Shown piece by piece: positions 25,058 through 33,229 of a DNA stretch of 51,300 nt. The number at the start of each line of letters is the position of its first letter. The stretch's first letter is position 1. This DNA is from Candidatus Wallbacteria bacterium (lineage in GTDB: Bacteria > Muiribacteriota > UBA6191 > JACPRK01): contig JACPRK010000069.1 of assembly GCA_016190005.1 (NCBI GenBank), forward strand, positions 1-51,300, in the 5' to 3' direction. Below the pieces are notes generated by a model. The model had not been told where the DNA came from, did no database searches, and saw only the letters and a program-made list of their open reading frames with translations. A program made the translations under genes and the position numbers.

Positions 25058-25687
25058 TTACTCGGCGGGGGCGGGGAGGGGAGCAGCCGGGGTGGCGCGC
25101 CCCAGGAGGTGGAGGGTGTAGGCGCCCAGGCCCTGGAGGGCGGCGAGGAGGACGAAGACCTGACCCAGCAGGGGGAACATGAAGGCCATCGCGAAGAGGA
25201 GGGCGCCCAGCACGGCCTCGTGGAAGGGGAACCGCTGCACGGACTCGAAGCGCCGGGCTACCAGGCGACCGATGGCCGCGACGCGACTGATGAGGCCCTT
25301 GAGGATGCCGAAGAGGAGCATGACGATCAGGGCCAGGCCGAAGAGCTTCAATGGGGGAGCGTGCATCATCGCCAGGCCGAAGAAGAAGGCGAATGCGGCA
25401 GTCGCCACGCCGATCGCCAGCGACTTTCGGGGGGAGTGGTCGGCGATGTCGGCGAGGGTCTCGAGCTCGCCGCGCGTGGAGTCGGCGGCCTGGGCGAGGA
25501 TGGTGAAAGCGGTAAGGCCGATGCCCGCTGCGCCGACCAGCAGGAAGATCTGGATCAGCCCCAGGAGCGAGCCGACCGCGTGGAGCGGGCCGCCGTGCGG
25601 CGGGGATGGGGGCGGCGGCGGGACGTCCGCCCAGGCGGAGCCAGCGGTGGCGAGGAAGAGCGCTGCGAACAGGAGTGCGCGAGTCAT
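25058..25687 (-). CDS. Polytopic membrane protein of the ECF sigma operon
   Basis: 209 residues. ATG 25687 overlaps the anti-sigma stop (ATGA) and follows GGAGGT by 8 nt. A signal peptide (residues 1-20, cleaved near GSAWADVPP) is followed by about four membrane helices: LHAVGSLLGLIQIFLLVGAA, then one near 90-105, LIVMLLFGILKGLI, and AVLGALLFAMAFMFPLLGQV with QVFVLLAALQGLGAY. No enzymatic motif. As the last gene of the sigma/anti-sigma operon it may be part of the envelope response or of signal sensing. Confidence 0.75.
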   Translation of the reverse strand: MTRALLFAALFLATAGSAWADVPPPPPSPPHGGPLHAVGSLLGLIQIFLLVGAAGIGLTAFTILAQAADSTRGELETLADIADHSPRKSLAIGVATAAFAFFFGLAMMHAPPLKLFGLALIVMLLFGILKGLISRVAAIGRLVARRFESVQRFPFHEAVLGALLFAMAFMFPLLGQVFVLLAALQGLGAYTLHLLGRATPAAPLPAPAE

Positions 25688-26460
25688 GACGGGAACCTCC
25701 TCCCGGGCCTGGAAGTGCGGGGGCGGCTCGGGCCCAGGACGAAGAGCCCGCCCACGATCAAGGTCAGCGTGAAGAGCGAACCGGATGTAGCCGAAAGAGT
25801 CGCAAGGTCCGTTGGAACCAGTGAGAGGGCCGGCGAGACGGCCGCGAGGTGCCAGCCCGAGTCCGCGGCTGCGAGAGCGGGGCCCGAAGGCGCCAGCTCC
25901 AGGAGCGGGCTGGCCAACGTCGATCCCAGGCCACGCAGGGTGCGGAGAGTCTCCAGCGGCTCGGGCCATCCGGACGGGGTGGCGCCGCTCCAGGTGGGCG
26001 GGGAGAGGACTGCCGCGGGCAGCCCGGCCGTCCATCCGCTGGCTGTCCGCGCGGCGGTCTCGAGCCAGCTCTCGGGCACGAGCGCGGCAGCCACGAGGCC
26101 CAGGCAGGCCGCCAGCGCCGCGGCCAGGGCAGAGATTGGCCGCGGGGGCGAGCGGTGCGGCGGCCGCGGCCCAAGCGACGGCCCGGCCGTCCGGGGGGGC
26201 GCCGTCGAGGCGACCCGCGTTCGCCAGTCCTGGGTCAGGCGTCGCGCGAGCTCCTCCGGAGCGGGCTCTGCCGTTCGCAGGAGAGCCGCGTCCTGGGCGG
26301 CGCATTCCGCCGCGAAACGCCGGCACGCGTCGCAGTCGCGCAGGTGGTCGGCCAGCTCGCGTGGGAGCAGCGAATCCGCGGCCGCCTGGGCGCGCGCCCA
26401 GGCCTCGGCTGGAAGCGACGCCAGCTCGAAGCGGCAGCGCCTGCAAGGCGTTCCGCTCAT
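25684..26460 (-). CDS. Anti-sigma factor with zinc-finger motif
   Basis: 258 residues. ATG 26460 overlaps the sigma factor stop. The N-terminal domain has CRRCRFEL and HLRDCDACRRF (about residues 35-50), the H-x3-C-x2-C ZAS-type motif that clamps an ECF sigma factor. A membrane helix follows near residues 108-128 (LAAALAACLGLVAAALV), then a periplasmic Ser/Pro/Leu-rich region and a second hydrophobic segment near the C-terminus (LTLIVGGLFVLG). It holds the neighbouring sigma factor at the membrane until a signal arrives. Confidence 0.82.
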   Translation of the reverse strand: MSGTPCRRCRFELASLPAEAWARAQAAADSLLPRELADHLRDCDACRRFAAECAAQDAALLRTAEPAPEELARRLTQDWRTRVASTAPPRTAGPSLGPRPPHRSPPRPISALAAALAACLGLVAAALVPESWLETAARTASGWTAGLPAAVLSPPTWSGATPSGWPEPLETLRTLRGLGSTLASPLLELAPSGPALAAADSGWHLAAVSPALSLVPTDLATLSATSGSLFTLTLIVGGLFVLGPSRPRTSRPGRRFPS

Positions 26461-27038
26461 GGCCGCCCCCCGTCGCTCCAGGCTCGCATGAGCTCCCGGG
26501 CCCGGAAAAGCAAGGTCTTCACCGTGCCGGCGGGGCAGTCGAGCGCCTGAGCGATCTGCTCGACGGAGAAACCCGCATCCACCCGCAGCGCCATCGCCGC
26601 GCGGTAGCGGGGCGGCAGCCGGTCGAAGGCGATGGCCAGCTTGCGGTCCAGCTCCCGCGACTCGACGGCGTGCTGGGGGGAGGGTTCCTTCGCAGCGGCG
26701 GTGCGTCCGAGCTCCGAGGGGTCGCTCGGCAGTTCCCGCAACCGCGAGCGCCGCGCCGCGTTGAGGCAGAGGTTGGCCAGGATCCGGTAGAACCAGGGCT
26801 CGAACGGCTGTCCCGCGATGAAGGCGGCCCGATGGACGTGGACCTTGAGGAAGGCCTCCTGGACCATCTCGAACGCCGTTTCCCGGTCTCGCACGATCCT
26901 CCTCGCCAGCGCCCACGCCGGGCCCTGGAGCCGCCGCACCAACTCCTCGAACGCCGCCGGATCTCCGGCCAGGGCCCGCTCGATCGGGAGCTCGCCGTCA
27001 GGGGCCTCCGCAACCGGGAGCTCTCGTCGATCGGTCAT
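26457..27038 (-). CDS. ECF-type RNA polymerase sigma factor
   Basis: 193 residues from ATG 27038 (AGGTGA just upstream). Region 2 is FEELVRRLQGPAWALARRI and VQEAFLKVHVH ... FEPWFYRILANLCLNAARR; region 4 is FDRLPPRYRAAMALRVDAGF then SVEQIAQALDCPAGTVKTLL. The linker is short, as usual for ECF sigmas. It directs polymerase to its own promoter set, probably including the one at 27069-27094. All three genes of this operon overlap by four bases, so they are translated in step. Confidence 0.95.
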   Translation of the reverse strand: MTDRRELPVAEAPDGELPIERALAGDPAAFEELVRRLQGPAWALARRIVRDRETAFEMVQEAFLKVHVHRAAFIAGQPFEPWFYRILANLCLNAARRSRLRELPSDPSELGRTAAAKEPSPQHAVESRELDRKLAIAFDRLPPRYRAAMALRVDAGFSVEQIAQALDCPAGTVKTLLFRARELMRAWSDGGRP

Positions 27039-27068
27039 CCGTTCACCTGCGGGGCCCACCAGCCTCCC

Positions 27069-27094
27069 ATACAGGCGAGGGCCACCCGGGTTTC
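27069..27094 (-). promoter_or_regulatory. Candidate ECF-type autoregulated promoter
   Basis: On the minus strand GAAACC (27094-27089), a 16-bp spacer and GTAT (27072-27069), the -35 GAAAC / -10 GTAT pattern of many ECF promoters. It sits 31 bp before the sigma factor ATG, giving a leader of roughly 25 nt. A T-run lies just upstream. Confidence 0.55.
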
Positions 27095-27112
27095 AAAAAA
27101 GATTTGCCCGCT

Positions 27113-27334
27113 TCAGGCGCTCGGCAGCGACATCCGGACGAGCTTTGCGACCAGCACTGCCAGCGGGGCGCCGTGCAGGAACAGATCGAACACGTCGATG
27201 GGCCGCCTGAGCTGACCTGCCGCGAGCATCTGGAGCTTCTCCAGCAGGTGCGGCTTCGGTGCAAACGGCGCCGCCGCCAGCATCAACGCCACGAGGGCCA
27301 ACGGCGCCAGCGGCACTTGATCCAGCCACTTCAC
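27113..27334 (-). CDS. Small membrane protein (often labelled RND-transporter-like)
   Basis: 73 residues. Two hydrophobic segments, PLALVALMLAAAPFAP (7-25) and HGAPLAVLVAKLVRM (54-69), flank the conserved-looking LLEKLQMLAAGQLRRPIDVF. Short proteins with this layout are often annotated as RND transporters, but nothing here shows transport. ATG 27334 overlaps the stop of the upstream gene (ATGA). Confidence 0.75.
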   Translation of the reverse strand: MKWLDQVPLAPLALVALMLAAAPFAPKPHLLEKLQMLAAGQLRRPIDVFDLFLHGAPLAVLVAKLVRMSLPSA

Positions 27335-28035
27335 GGCTTCGCCCGCCGGCGGTATCGGTCGAGGTTGGCCTTCGGGATGTCGCGGTCGGGGATCTGCATG
27401 AAGGTTTCGATGAGGCTTCTGGGGGTCTGGACATCGCCGCGGTGGACCGCTTCGCCTGCCTCGCCGGCGGTGGCGGGCAACGGATGCTTCGGAGGCGGGG
27501 GCGGCTTGTCCGGGTCGGGGCTTTCGGGGACGGCGTCGGCGCCCTCGCGCGCGGCGTTGCGGAGCTTCTCCATTCCGTCCCGGATCTTGACCATCTGATC
27601 CTTGATGAGGTCTCTCTGTTCGGCCAGGAGCCGGGCCTCTTCGGGGGGCAGCAGGTAGGGCGGCGGCAGGCGCTTGACGAGCCCCATGGCCTGGGCCCGC
27701 ATCAGCCCCAACTTTCGATTGAGCTGGCGGACCTCCTCGAGGCGCGGGTCGTCGGGCTTCACCTCGCCGCCCTTGCCGAGCGCATCGAAGAGCTGGCCTT
27801 GCAGGTCCAGCAACCGCTCTTCTCCCGCAATCTGGTCCTTCTGGAGCCGGATCAGAGCCTCGGCGGCGTGCGGGTCGAAGGGTGGTCGCTCGGGCTTTGG
27901 GGGGCGCGGCGGTCGCGGTGGTCCGGCCGGGGCGCCGGTCTGATTCTGGGCGTGGAGCCAGCCGGCCGTGAGCATCGCCGCGAGGGCGAACGCAGCCAGA
28001 CGCTTCCAGGCGGTGTCGGCGACGATCGGTTTCAT
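27331..28035 (-). CDS. Periplasmic coiled-coil protein
   Basis: 234 residues from ATG 28035. A signal peptide (AAFALAAMLTAGWLHA, cleavage near HAQNQ) is followed by a Pro-rich stretch and then a long charged helix (LIRLQKDQIAGEERLLDLQG ... QLNRKLGLMRAQAMG ... EARLLAEQRDLIKDQMVKIR) that should form a coiled coil, resembling periplasmic metal-sensing or CpxP/Spy-like proteins in composition. It is coupled to the small membrane protein and lies upstream of the ECF operon on the same strand, so an envelope-stress role is plausible. The family assignment is not secure. Confidence 0.7.
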   Translation of the reverse strand: MKPIVADTAWKRLAAFALAAMLTAGWLHAQNQTGAPAGPPRPPRPPKPERPPFDPHAAEALIRLQKDQIAGEERLLDLQGQLFDALGKGGEVKPDDPRLEEVRQLNRKLGLMRAQAMGLVKRLPPPYLLPPEEARLLAEQRDLIKDQMVKIRDGMEKLRNAAREGADAVPESPDPDKPPPPPKHPLPATAGEAGEAVHRGDVQTPRSLIETFMQIPDRDIPKANLDRYRRRAKP

Positions 28036-28132
28036 TCGCTCAGGGGGCCGGCGTCGAGCGCTGCCCGGCTCCATCGAGTACAGCATACGCGCCAGGGGCG
28101 TCCCGCGTTGCACCGAACTGGAGAGGCAACGA

Positions 28133-28885
28133 TCATTTTCCCCACCTGGATCGCAACAGGACATTGAGCCGCTTCGGGAAGATGAGCGTCGCCACGTCGA
28201 CGGTGGTCTTCTCGACCTCGCCTTCCTTGCGGTCGGAGCGGACCTTGACCGCCGCCTGGAACCAGAGCTGCACCGGCTCGACAGCCGCGGCGAGGGGCGT
28301 GGCCGGATAGTAGGCCGCGGCCGGGCTGCCCCTGGGTTGCAAGCCCAAGGCGAGCTCGAAGCTGCGCAGGCGAGGCATGGAAAAGTACTTGGTCTCGTTC
28401 TCCAGACCGCCCTCGCGCTTCACGGTGCGCCGGGCGGGGTAATAGGTGTAGCTGACGGCTTTGAGGTCGCTCCCCCAGCGCTGGGTAAACCAGAGCTGGC
28501 TGGTCTCCTCGCCGCTGGTCTCGGGAGGCGTCGCCGGTGCGGCCGTGGACGGCACGATGCGCCCTGTGGAGTGCTGGAAGTCGAGCGCGGTCACCTGGGG
28601 TGACGCTCCTCCTCGGATGAAGACGATGTCGTTGGCCTGGCCCTCCGGGAACTCCGTCCGCAAGAGGTCGCGCCTGAGTGTGAGCATCAGCACCGAGGCG
28701 TCGTAGACGCTGGTGATGGTGTCGTCGCCCTTGATGAAGCCGCGCCAGGTCCAGAGGAACATGCCGTAGCCGATCGCCATGATGAGGAGCAGGATGGCGC
28801 CGCCGACGATCATCTCGACGATGCTGAAGCCGGCCCTCGACAGGCGCCGGGTGAGCCCTTCGTCACATCGTCGGGAGGATGGCAT
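28133..28885 (-). CDS. Minor prepilin, PilW/GspJ-like
   Basis: 250 residues. The class III prepilin signal RAGFSIVEMI gives cleavage after Gly19, with Glu at +5 and a hydrophobic helix to residue 45. The rest is a beta-rich globular domain. It overlaps the end of the preceding pilin gene by 23 bases. This class of minor pilin/pseudopilin sits at the tip of type IV pili or type II secretion pseudopili and is processed by prepilin peptidase, which is not in the window. Confidence 0.82.
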   Translation of the reverse strand: MPSSRRCDEGLTRRLSRAGFSIVEMIVGGAILLLIMAIGYGMFLWTWRGFIKGDDTITSVYDASVLMLTLRRDLLRTEFPEGQANDIVFIRGGASPQVTALDFQHSTGRIVPSTAAPATPPETSGEETSQLWFTQRWGSDLKAVSYTYYPARRTVKREGGLENETKYFSMPRLRSFELALGLQPRGSPAAAYYPATPLAAAVEPVQLWFQAAVKVRSDRKEGEVEKTTVDVATLIFPKRLNVLLRSRWGK

Positions 28886-29324
28886 CCTTCACCAGGACTC
28901 GCTTCATCGTCAGGGCTCGCGGAAAGCCGTTCAGGGTCCAGCGGATGGTAACGACGGCTTCGCGGCGCGTGGAGCCGACGCGGCGCACGGAGAGCTCACG
29001 CGAAAAGGTCGGCGGGAGCGCCGACAGGTGGAACCGGAATCCGCTGCCCGGGACCGTCTCCGCGCCGTCTGCCAGAGAGCCGGACTGAGTGGAGAGAGTG
29101 ACTCCCGAAACCGGACCCTCCGGTGGCAGGGCGGAGAAGGGCAGGGCGTCGAGCTGCTCCACGAGCTCGCCGGCCAGGTTGGCGGCCTGCACCTCGTCGA
29201 TGGTCGCCTGCGTGTCGCGGAACCCGGTCGTCATCAGGGTCACGAGCGGCACCAGCAGCACCGAAAGCACGACGACCGCCATCAGGATCTCGACGAACGT
29301 CATGCCCGTGTCGAGCCGCCTCAC
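28863..29324 (-). CDS. Minor prepilin, PilV/GspI-like
   Basis: 153 residues from GTG 29324, which overlaps the stop of the PilX-like gene (GTGA). DTGMTFVEILMAVVVLSVLL is a prepilin N-terminus: cleavage after Gly7, then Met-Thr-Phe-Val-Glu with Glu5. The globular part is small, as in PilV/GspI. Long upstream extensions of this frame run antisense-like through the neighbouring gene and are rejected. Confidence 0.82.
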   Translation of the reverse strand: MRRLDTGMTFVEILMAVVVLSVLLVPLVTLMTTGFRDTQATIDEVQAANLAGELVEQLDALPFSALPPEGPVSGVTLSTQSGSLADGAETVPGSGFRFHLSALPPTFSRELSVRRVGSTRREAVVTIRWTLNGFPRALTMKRVLVKDAILPTM

Positions 29325-31339
29325 AGCCGCCACTCCAGCGCTCGATCGGCCATGTAGACGCGATAGAGCTCCTTGCTTTCGGGTCGCGTGGGGTCCAGGC
29401 GCGGGTCGAACACGACGCGGCCGCCCGCGGGGAACTCGTCTGCGGCGAGGCGATCGACGGCGAGCGAGCCCTCGAGCTCGAGCTCTCGCGACCGCAGCCC
29501 CGAGCGCAGCCGGCCCTTGAGGGCGACGAGGCTGGCCTGGATCTTCCCTCCGAAGGAGGCGACCACGTCCTTCTCCAGGGAGCAGAGCGAGAGCACCTGG
29601 TCGTCGGGCGTGGTGACGCGGTCGACGGTGATTGTCCCGGCGCAGAGCACAGCGCCTCCGTCGACGACTCTGAGCCCCTCGGGCAGCGACAGATCTCCCG
29701 AGGCGATGCGCACCACGCCGCCCAGTCTGAGCTGCGCGGTCGCATCGAGGAAGAGCTGTTTGAACTCCGTCTCGTCGGCGACCGTGACGACCGACTTGCG
29801 GTCGAAGCCGCTGCCGTCCACGCGGTTGAGGTCGCCCTTGAAGTGGGCGCTTTCGCCTTCGCGGCCCGGGATCTCGACCGAGGTGCCTGGGTTGGGGTAG
29901 TCCTCGGCGGGGTCGAACGCCTCCCGGTCCGGGGGGAACTTCCCCTGGCTGCGCATGTAGTCGGCCGCGGTGTTGTAGGGCTCGCGATCGACGAGCACGC
30001 TCATGTAGCGGGAGTAGGCCTCCCAATCGCCGAAAAGAGTCGAATAGTGCATCGAGTCCGGATCGAGTCCGATGGTGCCGCCGGTCGAGAGGTTGGGGAT
30101 CTCCAGGGGGAGCGCGTCCGTCGTGTCGAGGTCGCCGAACTGCTCCTCCGGTACGGCCGCCAGCATGCGGACGACGCCGTCGCGGACGCCGTCCCCGTCT
30201 ACGTCCACGGTGACGGCGCTATAGATCGGATAGGAGTGGAAGACACGCCCCAGCACGCGCGTGGGAGAGGGCTCGAGGCTCGAGCCGTAGAGGTGGAGCG
30301 TGGAAGAGCGCATGTTGGTCGTGGTGTCGAGGTAGAGCCGCAGCACGCCATCGCGGTTCATGTCCTGGGGGTCGTCGCGGGACTGGTCGATGGTGAAGTA
30401 GCCGTAGAGGGCGTGCTTGATCGCGAAGCGCTGCTGCTGGCCGGCGAAGGTGTGGGGAGTCTGGAAGAAGGGCGGCGGCGCGTCGTTCAAGAAGGCCGCC
30501 GGGCGCGAGGTGTCGAGCGCCAGGAAATTGTAGAAGTGGAAGTACTGGCCGAAGCGGTACTCGCCGCCGCTGGTCAGATTCAGGACCACCTCGCGGTCGC
30601 CGCCCAGGAAGATCCAGCCGTGCTTGTCGAGGTCGTCGTCCCCGCCCAGCCCCTCTTCGTCGGAGTAGACGACCACGGGGTGGACGTTGGCGCTGGCCGG
30701 TACGTTGGGGTCCGGGGAGCCGGTGATGTCGTTGGCGAAGCGGTTGTAGCCTGCGGCTGTCTCGTCGGTGGGGTCGGGGCTGCGCACGAAGAGCGAGAAC
30801 TTGGAGACGACCGGGAGCGCCATGTTGACGATGCGGATCGGCCGACGTTCCACCACGGTCTGGCGGCTGCCTCGGTGGTAGCCGGTGCTGGTGATGACCA
30901 CCGTCGCCGTCTTCTCGCCCGGGTCGCGGCCCTGCGAGAGATTGTCTGGGTCAACGAGCGGGCCGACAGCCTCGAGGGCGACCTTCACCTCGACGCCGGC
31001 GAGATCGCTCGCGGGGATGAACTGTTCCAGCGGCACGAGCCAGCCCTCGGGCATCGGCAGGGGAGCGACGCCTGCGGGTGGCGAGTCGAGGATTGCCTTC
31101 GTGGTGACGGAATTCGGATCGAGAATGGCCTGTCGAACGGAGTCGATGGCGTGGTTGACTCCGGATTCGGCGTGGCTCTGGGCCGAGAGGCTGAAGTAGA
31201 TGAGGTGCGCCTTGACGTTCTGGTCCCGCACCATCGTGTAGAAGGTGAAGGCGAGCACGGCCATCACGGTGCCCAGGCCAAGGACCAGCCAGAGCACGAC
31301 GCCCGAGTTGGCCGCGCGGCCTTGGGGGAGGGTGCGCAC
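29321..31339 (-). CDS. PilX-like pilus protein with a large extracellular domain and Ca-binding-type loops
   Basis: 672 residues from GTG 31339. The N-terminus has a hydrophobic helix (GVVLWLVLGLGTVMAVLAF) and then SAQSHAESGVNHAI, the A-x2-AESG pattern of PilX_N proteins. Unlike ordinary PilX (about 200 residues), the extracellular part is over 600 residues, and it has two D-x-[DN]-x-D-G loops, DMNRDG (326-331) and DVDGDG (379-384), of the type that bind calcium in PilY1 and dockerins. It is first of three overlapping pilin genes. Combining PilX and tip-adhesin features is unusual; an adhesin role is inferred. Confidence 0.75.
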   Translation of the reverse strand: MRTLPQGRAANSGVVLWLVLGLGTVMAVLAFTFYTMVRDQNVKAHLIYFSLSAQSHAESGVNHAIDSVRQAILDPNSVTTKAILDSPPAGVAPLPMPEGWLVPLEQFIPASDLAGVEVKVALEAVGPLVDPDNLSQGRDPGEKTATVVITSTGYHRGSRQTVVERRPIRIVNMALPVVSKFSLFVRSPDPTDETAAGYNRFANDITGSPDPNVPASANVHPVVVYSDEEGLGGDDDLDKHGWIFLGGDREVVLNLTSGGEYRFGQYFHFYNFLALDTSRPAAFLNDAPPPFFQTPHTFAGQQQRFAIKHALYGYFTIDQSRDDPQDMNRDGVLRLYLDTTTNMRSSTLHLYGSSLEPSPTRVLGRVFHSYPIYSAVTVDVDGDGVRDGVVRMLAAVPEEQFGDLDTTDALPLEIPNLSTGGTIGLDPDSMHYSTLFGDWEAYSRYMSVLVDREPYNTAADYMRSQGKFPPDREAFDPAEDYPNPGTSVEIPGREGESAHFKGDLNRVDGSGFDRKSVVTVADETEFKQLFLDATAQLRLGGVVRIASGDLSLPEGLRVVDGGAVLCAGTITVDRVTTPDDQVLSLCSLEKDVVASFGGKIQASLVALKGRLRSGLRSRELELEGSLAVDRLAADEFPAGGRVVFDPRLDPTRPESKELYRVYMADRALEWRL

Positions 31340-31476
31340 GATCCGATAGTTACCACCCGGCGAAAATCGTTGCAACGCCGCTGTCGGCCCGGGCGTATAA
31401 CTCGTTCGGAATCCGGCGAGCGACCCCGAGAGCCGGGGGCGGGCCGGCAAACGTGCTGACGAGGAGGAAGAAGACC

Positions 31477-32400
31477 ATGATGAAGAGGAGCCTTCTGAGC
31501 GCGGGACTGATGCTGCTCGCGGGCGCGGGTCTGCTCCTGGCGGAGCCGCCGGACGAGAACGGGGCGAACCCGGGCGACAGGCCGGCCATCGGCGAGCGGG
31601 ACCGGCAGGGTGGCAACCGCCCGGGTCGCCGGCCGCACCCGCGTCGCCGAGGCGAGCAGGCGTCCGACCAGCAGGGGCAGGCCGGCGACGAGGCGAACCG
31701 TCCGTCGCAAGCGCTGCGCCACCGGTTCGCGCCGCGCCACTACTTCGGCGGCCACGGCGTGGCCCTCCAGGGCGAGGAAGCCGAGCTCGGCCATCTGGCC
31801 GTCGTCGAGGTCGTGAAGCCGAACATGCGCGCAGCCGACGGCCAGAGGCCGACGTCGCCGCCCGCAGGCGGGTTCGAGCCGCGCGTGGGCGGGCTCCTCA
31901 ACATCGCGGGCAATGGCTTCTTGCTGGAGAACGTCCAGCTGACCTTCGAGGAGAGCTCCGGCGTGAAGCCGCGCGAAGACGAAGGCACCGGCGACGACGC
32001 CAAGCGCCATCCGCCGCTCCGCAAGGTGACCGCCATCACGGCCGACCTGGTCCGGCAACCCGAGGGCGAAGGGGACATCCGCGTGAAGGTGCGCCGCGCT
32101 CTGAAGACCGGCAAGGAGCTCGAAGGCGAAGTGGTCGGTTCGCTCGCCGGGAAGATCGTCGAAAAGACCGCCGCCCGCTTCCACGGCAAGGAAGTAAAGG
32201 TCCCCTGCTTCGACGGCACGGTCAAGCTTCAGGACAAGGGCGCCTGGCGTCTGTTGCTGCGGGTCTGGGCCGGTGGCCCGCCCAGGCCGCCGCGCCCCGG
32301 TGAGCCGCCGGCGCCCGAGCCTCCTCCAGGTGGTGAGCTTCCGCCCGAGCCGCCTTCGAGCGGCGAGGCCCCCGGAGCCACGGTCGAGCAAGGCTTCTGA
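31477..32400 (+). CDS. Secreted Pro/Arg-rich protein of unknown function
   Basis: 307 residues. ATG 31477 follows GAGGAGGAAG. A signal peptide (SLLSAGLMLLAGAGLLLAEP) is followed by a basic disordered stretch (GRRPHPRRRGEQ), a folded central domain (about residues 80-260; FGGHGVALQGEEAELGHLAV, VTAITADLVRQPEGEGDIRV) and a Pro-rich tail. It is divergent from the pilin operon and followed by a strong hairpin terminator. No family recognised. Confidence 0.72.
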   Translation: MMKRSLLSAGLMLLAGAGLLLAEPPDENGANPGDRPAIGERDRQGGNRPGRRPHPRRRGEQASDQQGQAGDEANRPSQALRHRFAPRHYFGGHGVALQGEEAELGHLAVVEVVKPNMRAADGQRPTSPPAGGFEPRVGGLLNIAGNGFLLENVQLTFEESSGVKPREDEGTGDDAKRHPPLRKVTAITADLVRQPEGEGDIRVKVRRALKTGKELEGEVVGSLAGKIVEKTAARFHGKEVKVPCFDGTVKLQDKGAWRLLLRVWAGGPPRPPRPGEPPAPEPPPGGELPPEPPSSGEAPGATVEQGF

Positions 32401-32424
32401 TCGGTCTTGGAACCCAGGAATCGG

Positions 32425-32452
32425 AACGCCCCGTTCGCATGAACGGGGCGTT
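32425..32452. terminator. Hairpin terminator between convergent genes
   Basis: A perfect 12-bp stem, AACGCCCCGTTC (32425-32436) and GAACGGGGCGTT (32441-32452), with a GCAT loop. It lies 25 bp after the secreted-protein stop and before the end of the convergent Crp/Fnr gene at 32491. It ends in TTT on the plus strand and could work in both directions. Confidence 0.8.
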
Positions 32453-32490
32453 TCGAGTCGGGGGGAGGCGAGCGGCGGTGCTCGGCCTCG

Positions 32491-33177
32491 TCAGGCGTGA
32501 TGATAGTACTCGCGCAATCCCTCGAGGTTCTTGACCACGATTGCGCGGCCGCGCCGGGTGAGCAAGCCGGCGTCTACCAGGCTCTGGATCTTGCGCGTGA
32601 TGACCACGCGCGCGCTGCCTAGCGCCGCCGCCAGCTCCCACTGCGAGAGGATCTTCGGGATCTCGATCGTTCCGTCCGAGGAGGGTCGCGACCAGCGCGT
32701 CAGTCCCACCAGCAGCTTGGCGAGGCGAGCCTCCAGCCGCAGGAAGACCAGGTCGGCCGAGAGGTTGATGCACCGGCTGCGGGACTCCATCAACGCTTGC
32801 ATGACGATATGGGCGACGTCAGGTCGCCGCTCGAGCAGCCCCTGCCAGGACGCGACCGGGATCGTGATGAGCTTCGTCTTGCTGCGCGCCTGGGCTGTGC
32901 AGCCAGCTGCGGTCGGCGCGATCGGCTGGCAACAGAGCCCGAAGAGGTCGTTGGGCCCCGCGAGGCCGACCATGAGCTCCCGCCCATGATCGATCCTCAA
33001 GAGCTTCACGAAACCGTCGATCACGAGGTGCAGGCCCGCGGGCATGACGCCCTCGCGGTGAATAGGCTGGTGACGCGCGTAGGTCACCTCGCGGCAGGCC
33101 TTGCAGAGCGTGTCGAGCTGCTCGGGTGAAAGGCGGTGGAGGACCGGGTGGCTGGTCAGAATGTGTGCGAATCCCAT
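32491..33177 (-). CDS. Crp/Fnr-family regulator with several cysteines
   Basis: 228 residues from ATG 33177. An N-terminal cNMP-binding-type beta barrel (HREGVMPAGLHLVIDGFVKL, DLFGLCCQP) is followed by the dimer helix and a C-terminal winged helix (SQWELAAALGSARVVITRKI). Cys residues occur in LCKACREV, LFGLCCQP and AAGCTAQ, more than in classical Crp, so a redox, metal or NO ligand is possible. It lies 52 bp downstream of the cupredoxin-like gene on the same strand and may control it. Confidence 0.88.
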   Translation of the reverse strand: MGFAHILTSHPVLHRLSPEQLDTLCKACREVTYARHQPIHREGVMPAGLHLVIDGFVKLLRIDHGRELMVGLAGPNDLFGLCCQPIAPTAAGCTAQARSKTKLITIPVASWQGLLERRPDVAHIVMQALMESRSRCINLSADLVFLRLEARLAKLLVGLTRWSRPSSDGTIEIPKILSQWELAAALGSARVVITRKIQSLVDAGLLTRRGRAIVVKNLEGLREYYHHA

Positions 33178-33229
33178 ACTCAGCCGCTTCCGCAAGAACG
33201 CGGCCAACGGTCGAAATGTCCGGGCAGGT

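Noticed and set aside
29123-31459. Very long open frame on the plus strand opposite the PilX-like gene
   Set aside because: A high-GC shadow of the minus-strand coding sequence: no recognisable domains, Arg/Val/Glu-biased composition, while the minus strand shows a clear pilin N-terminus and overlapping gene starts.
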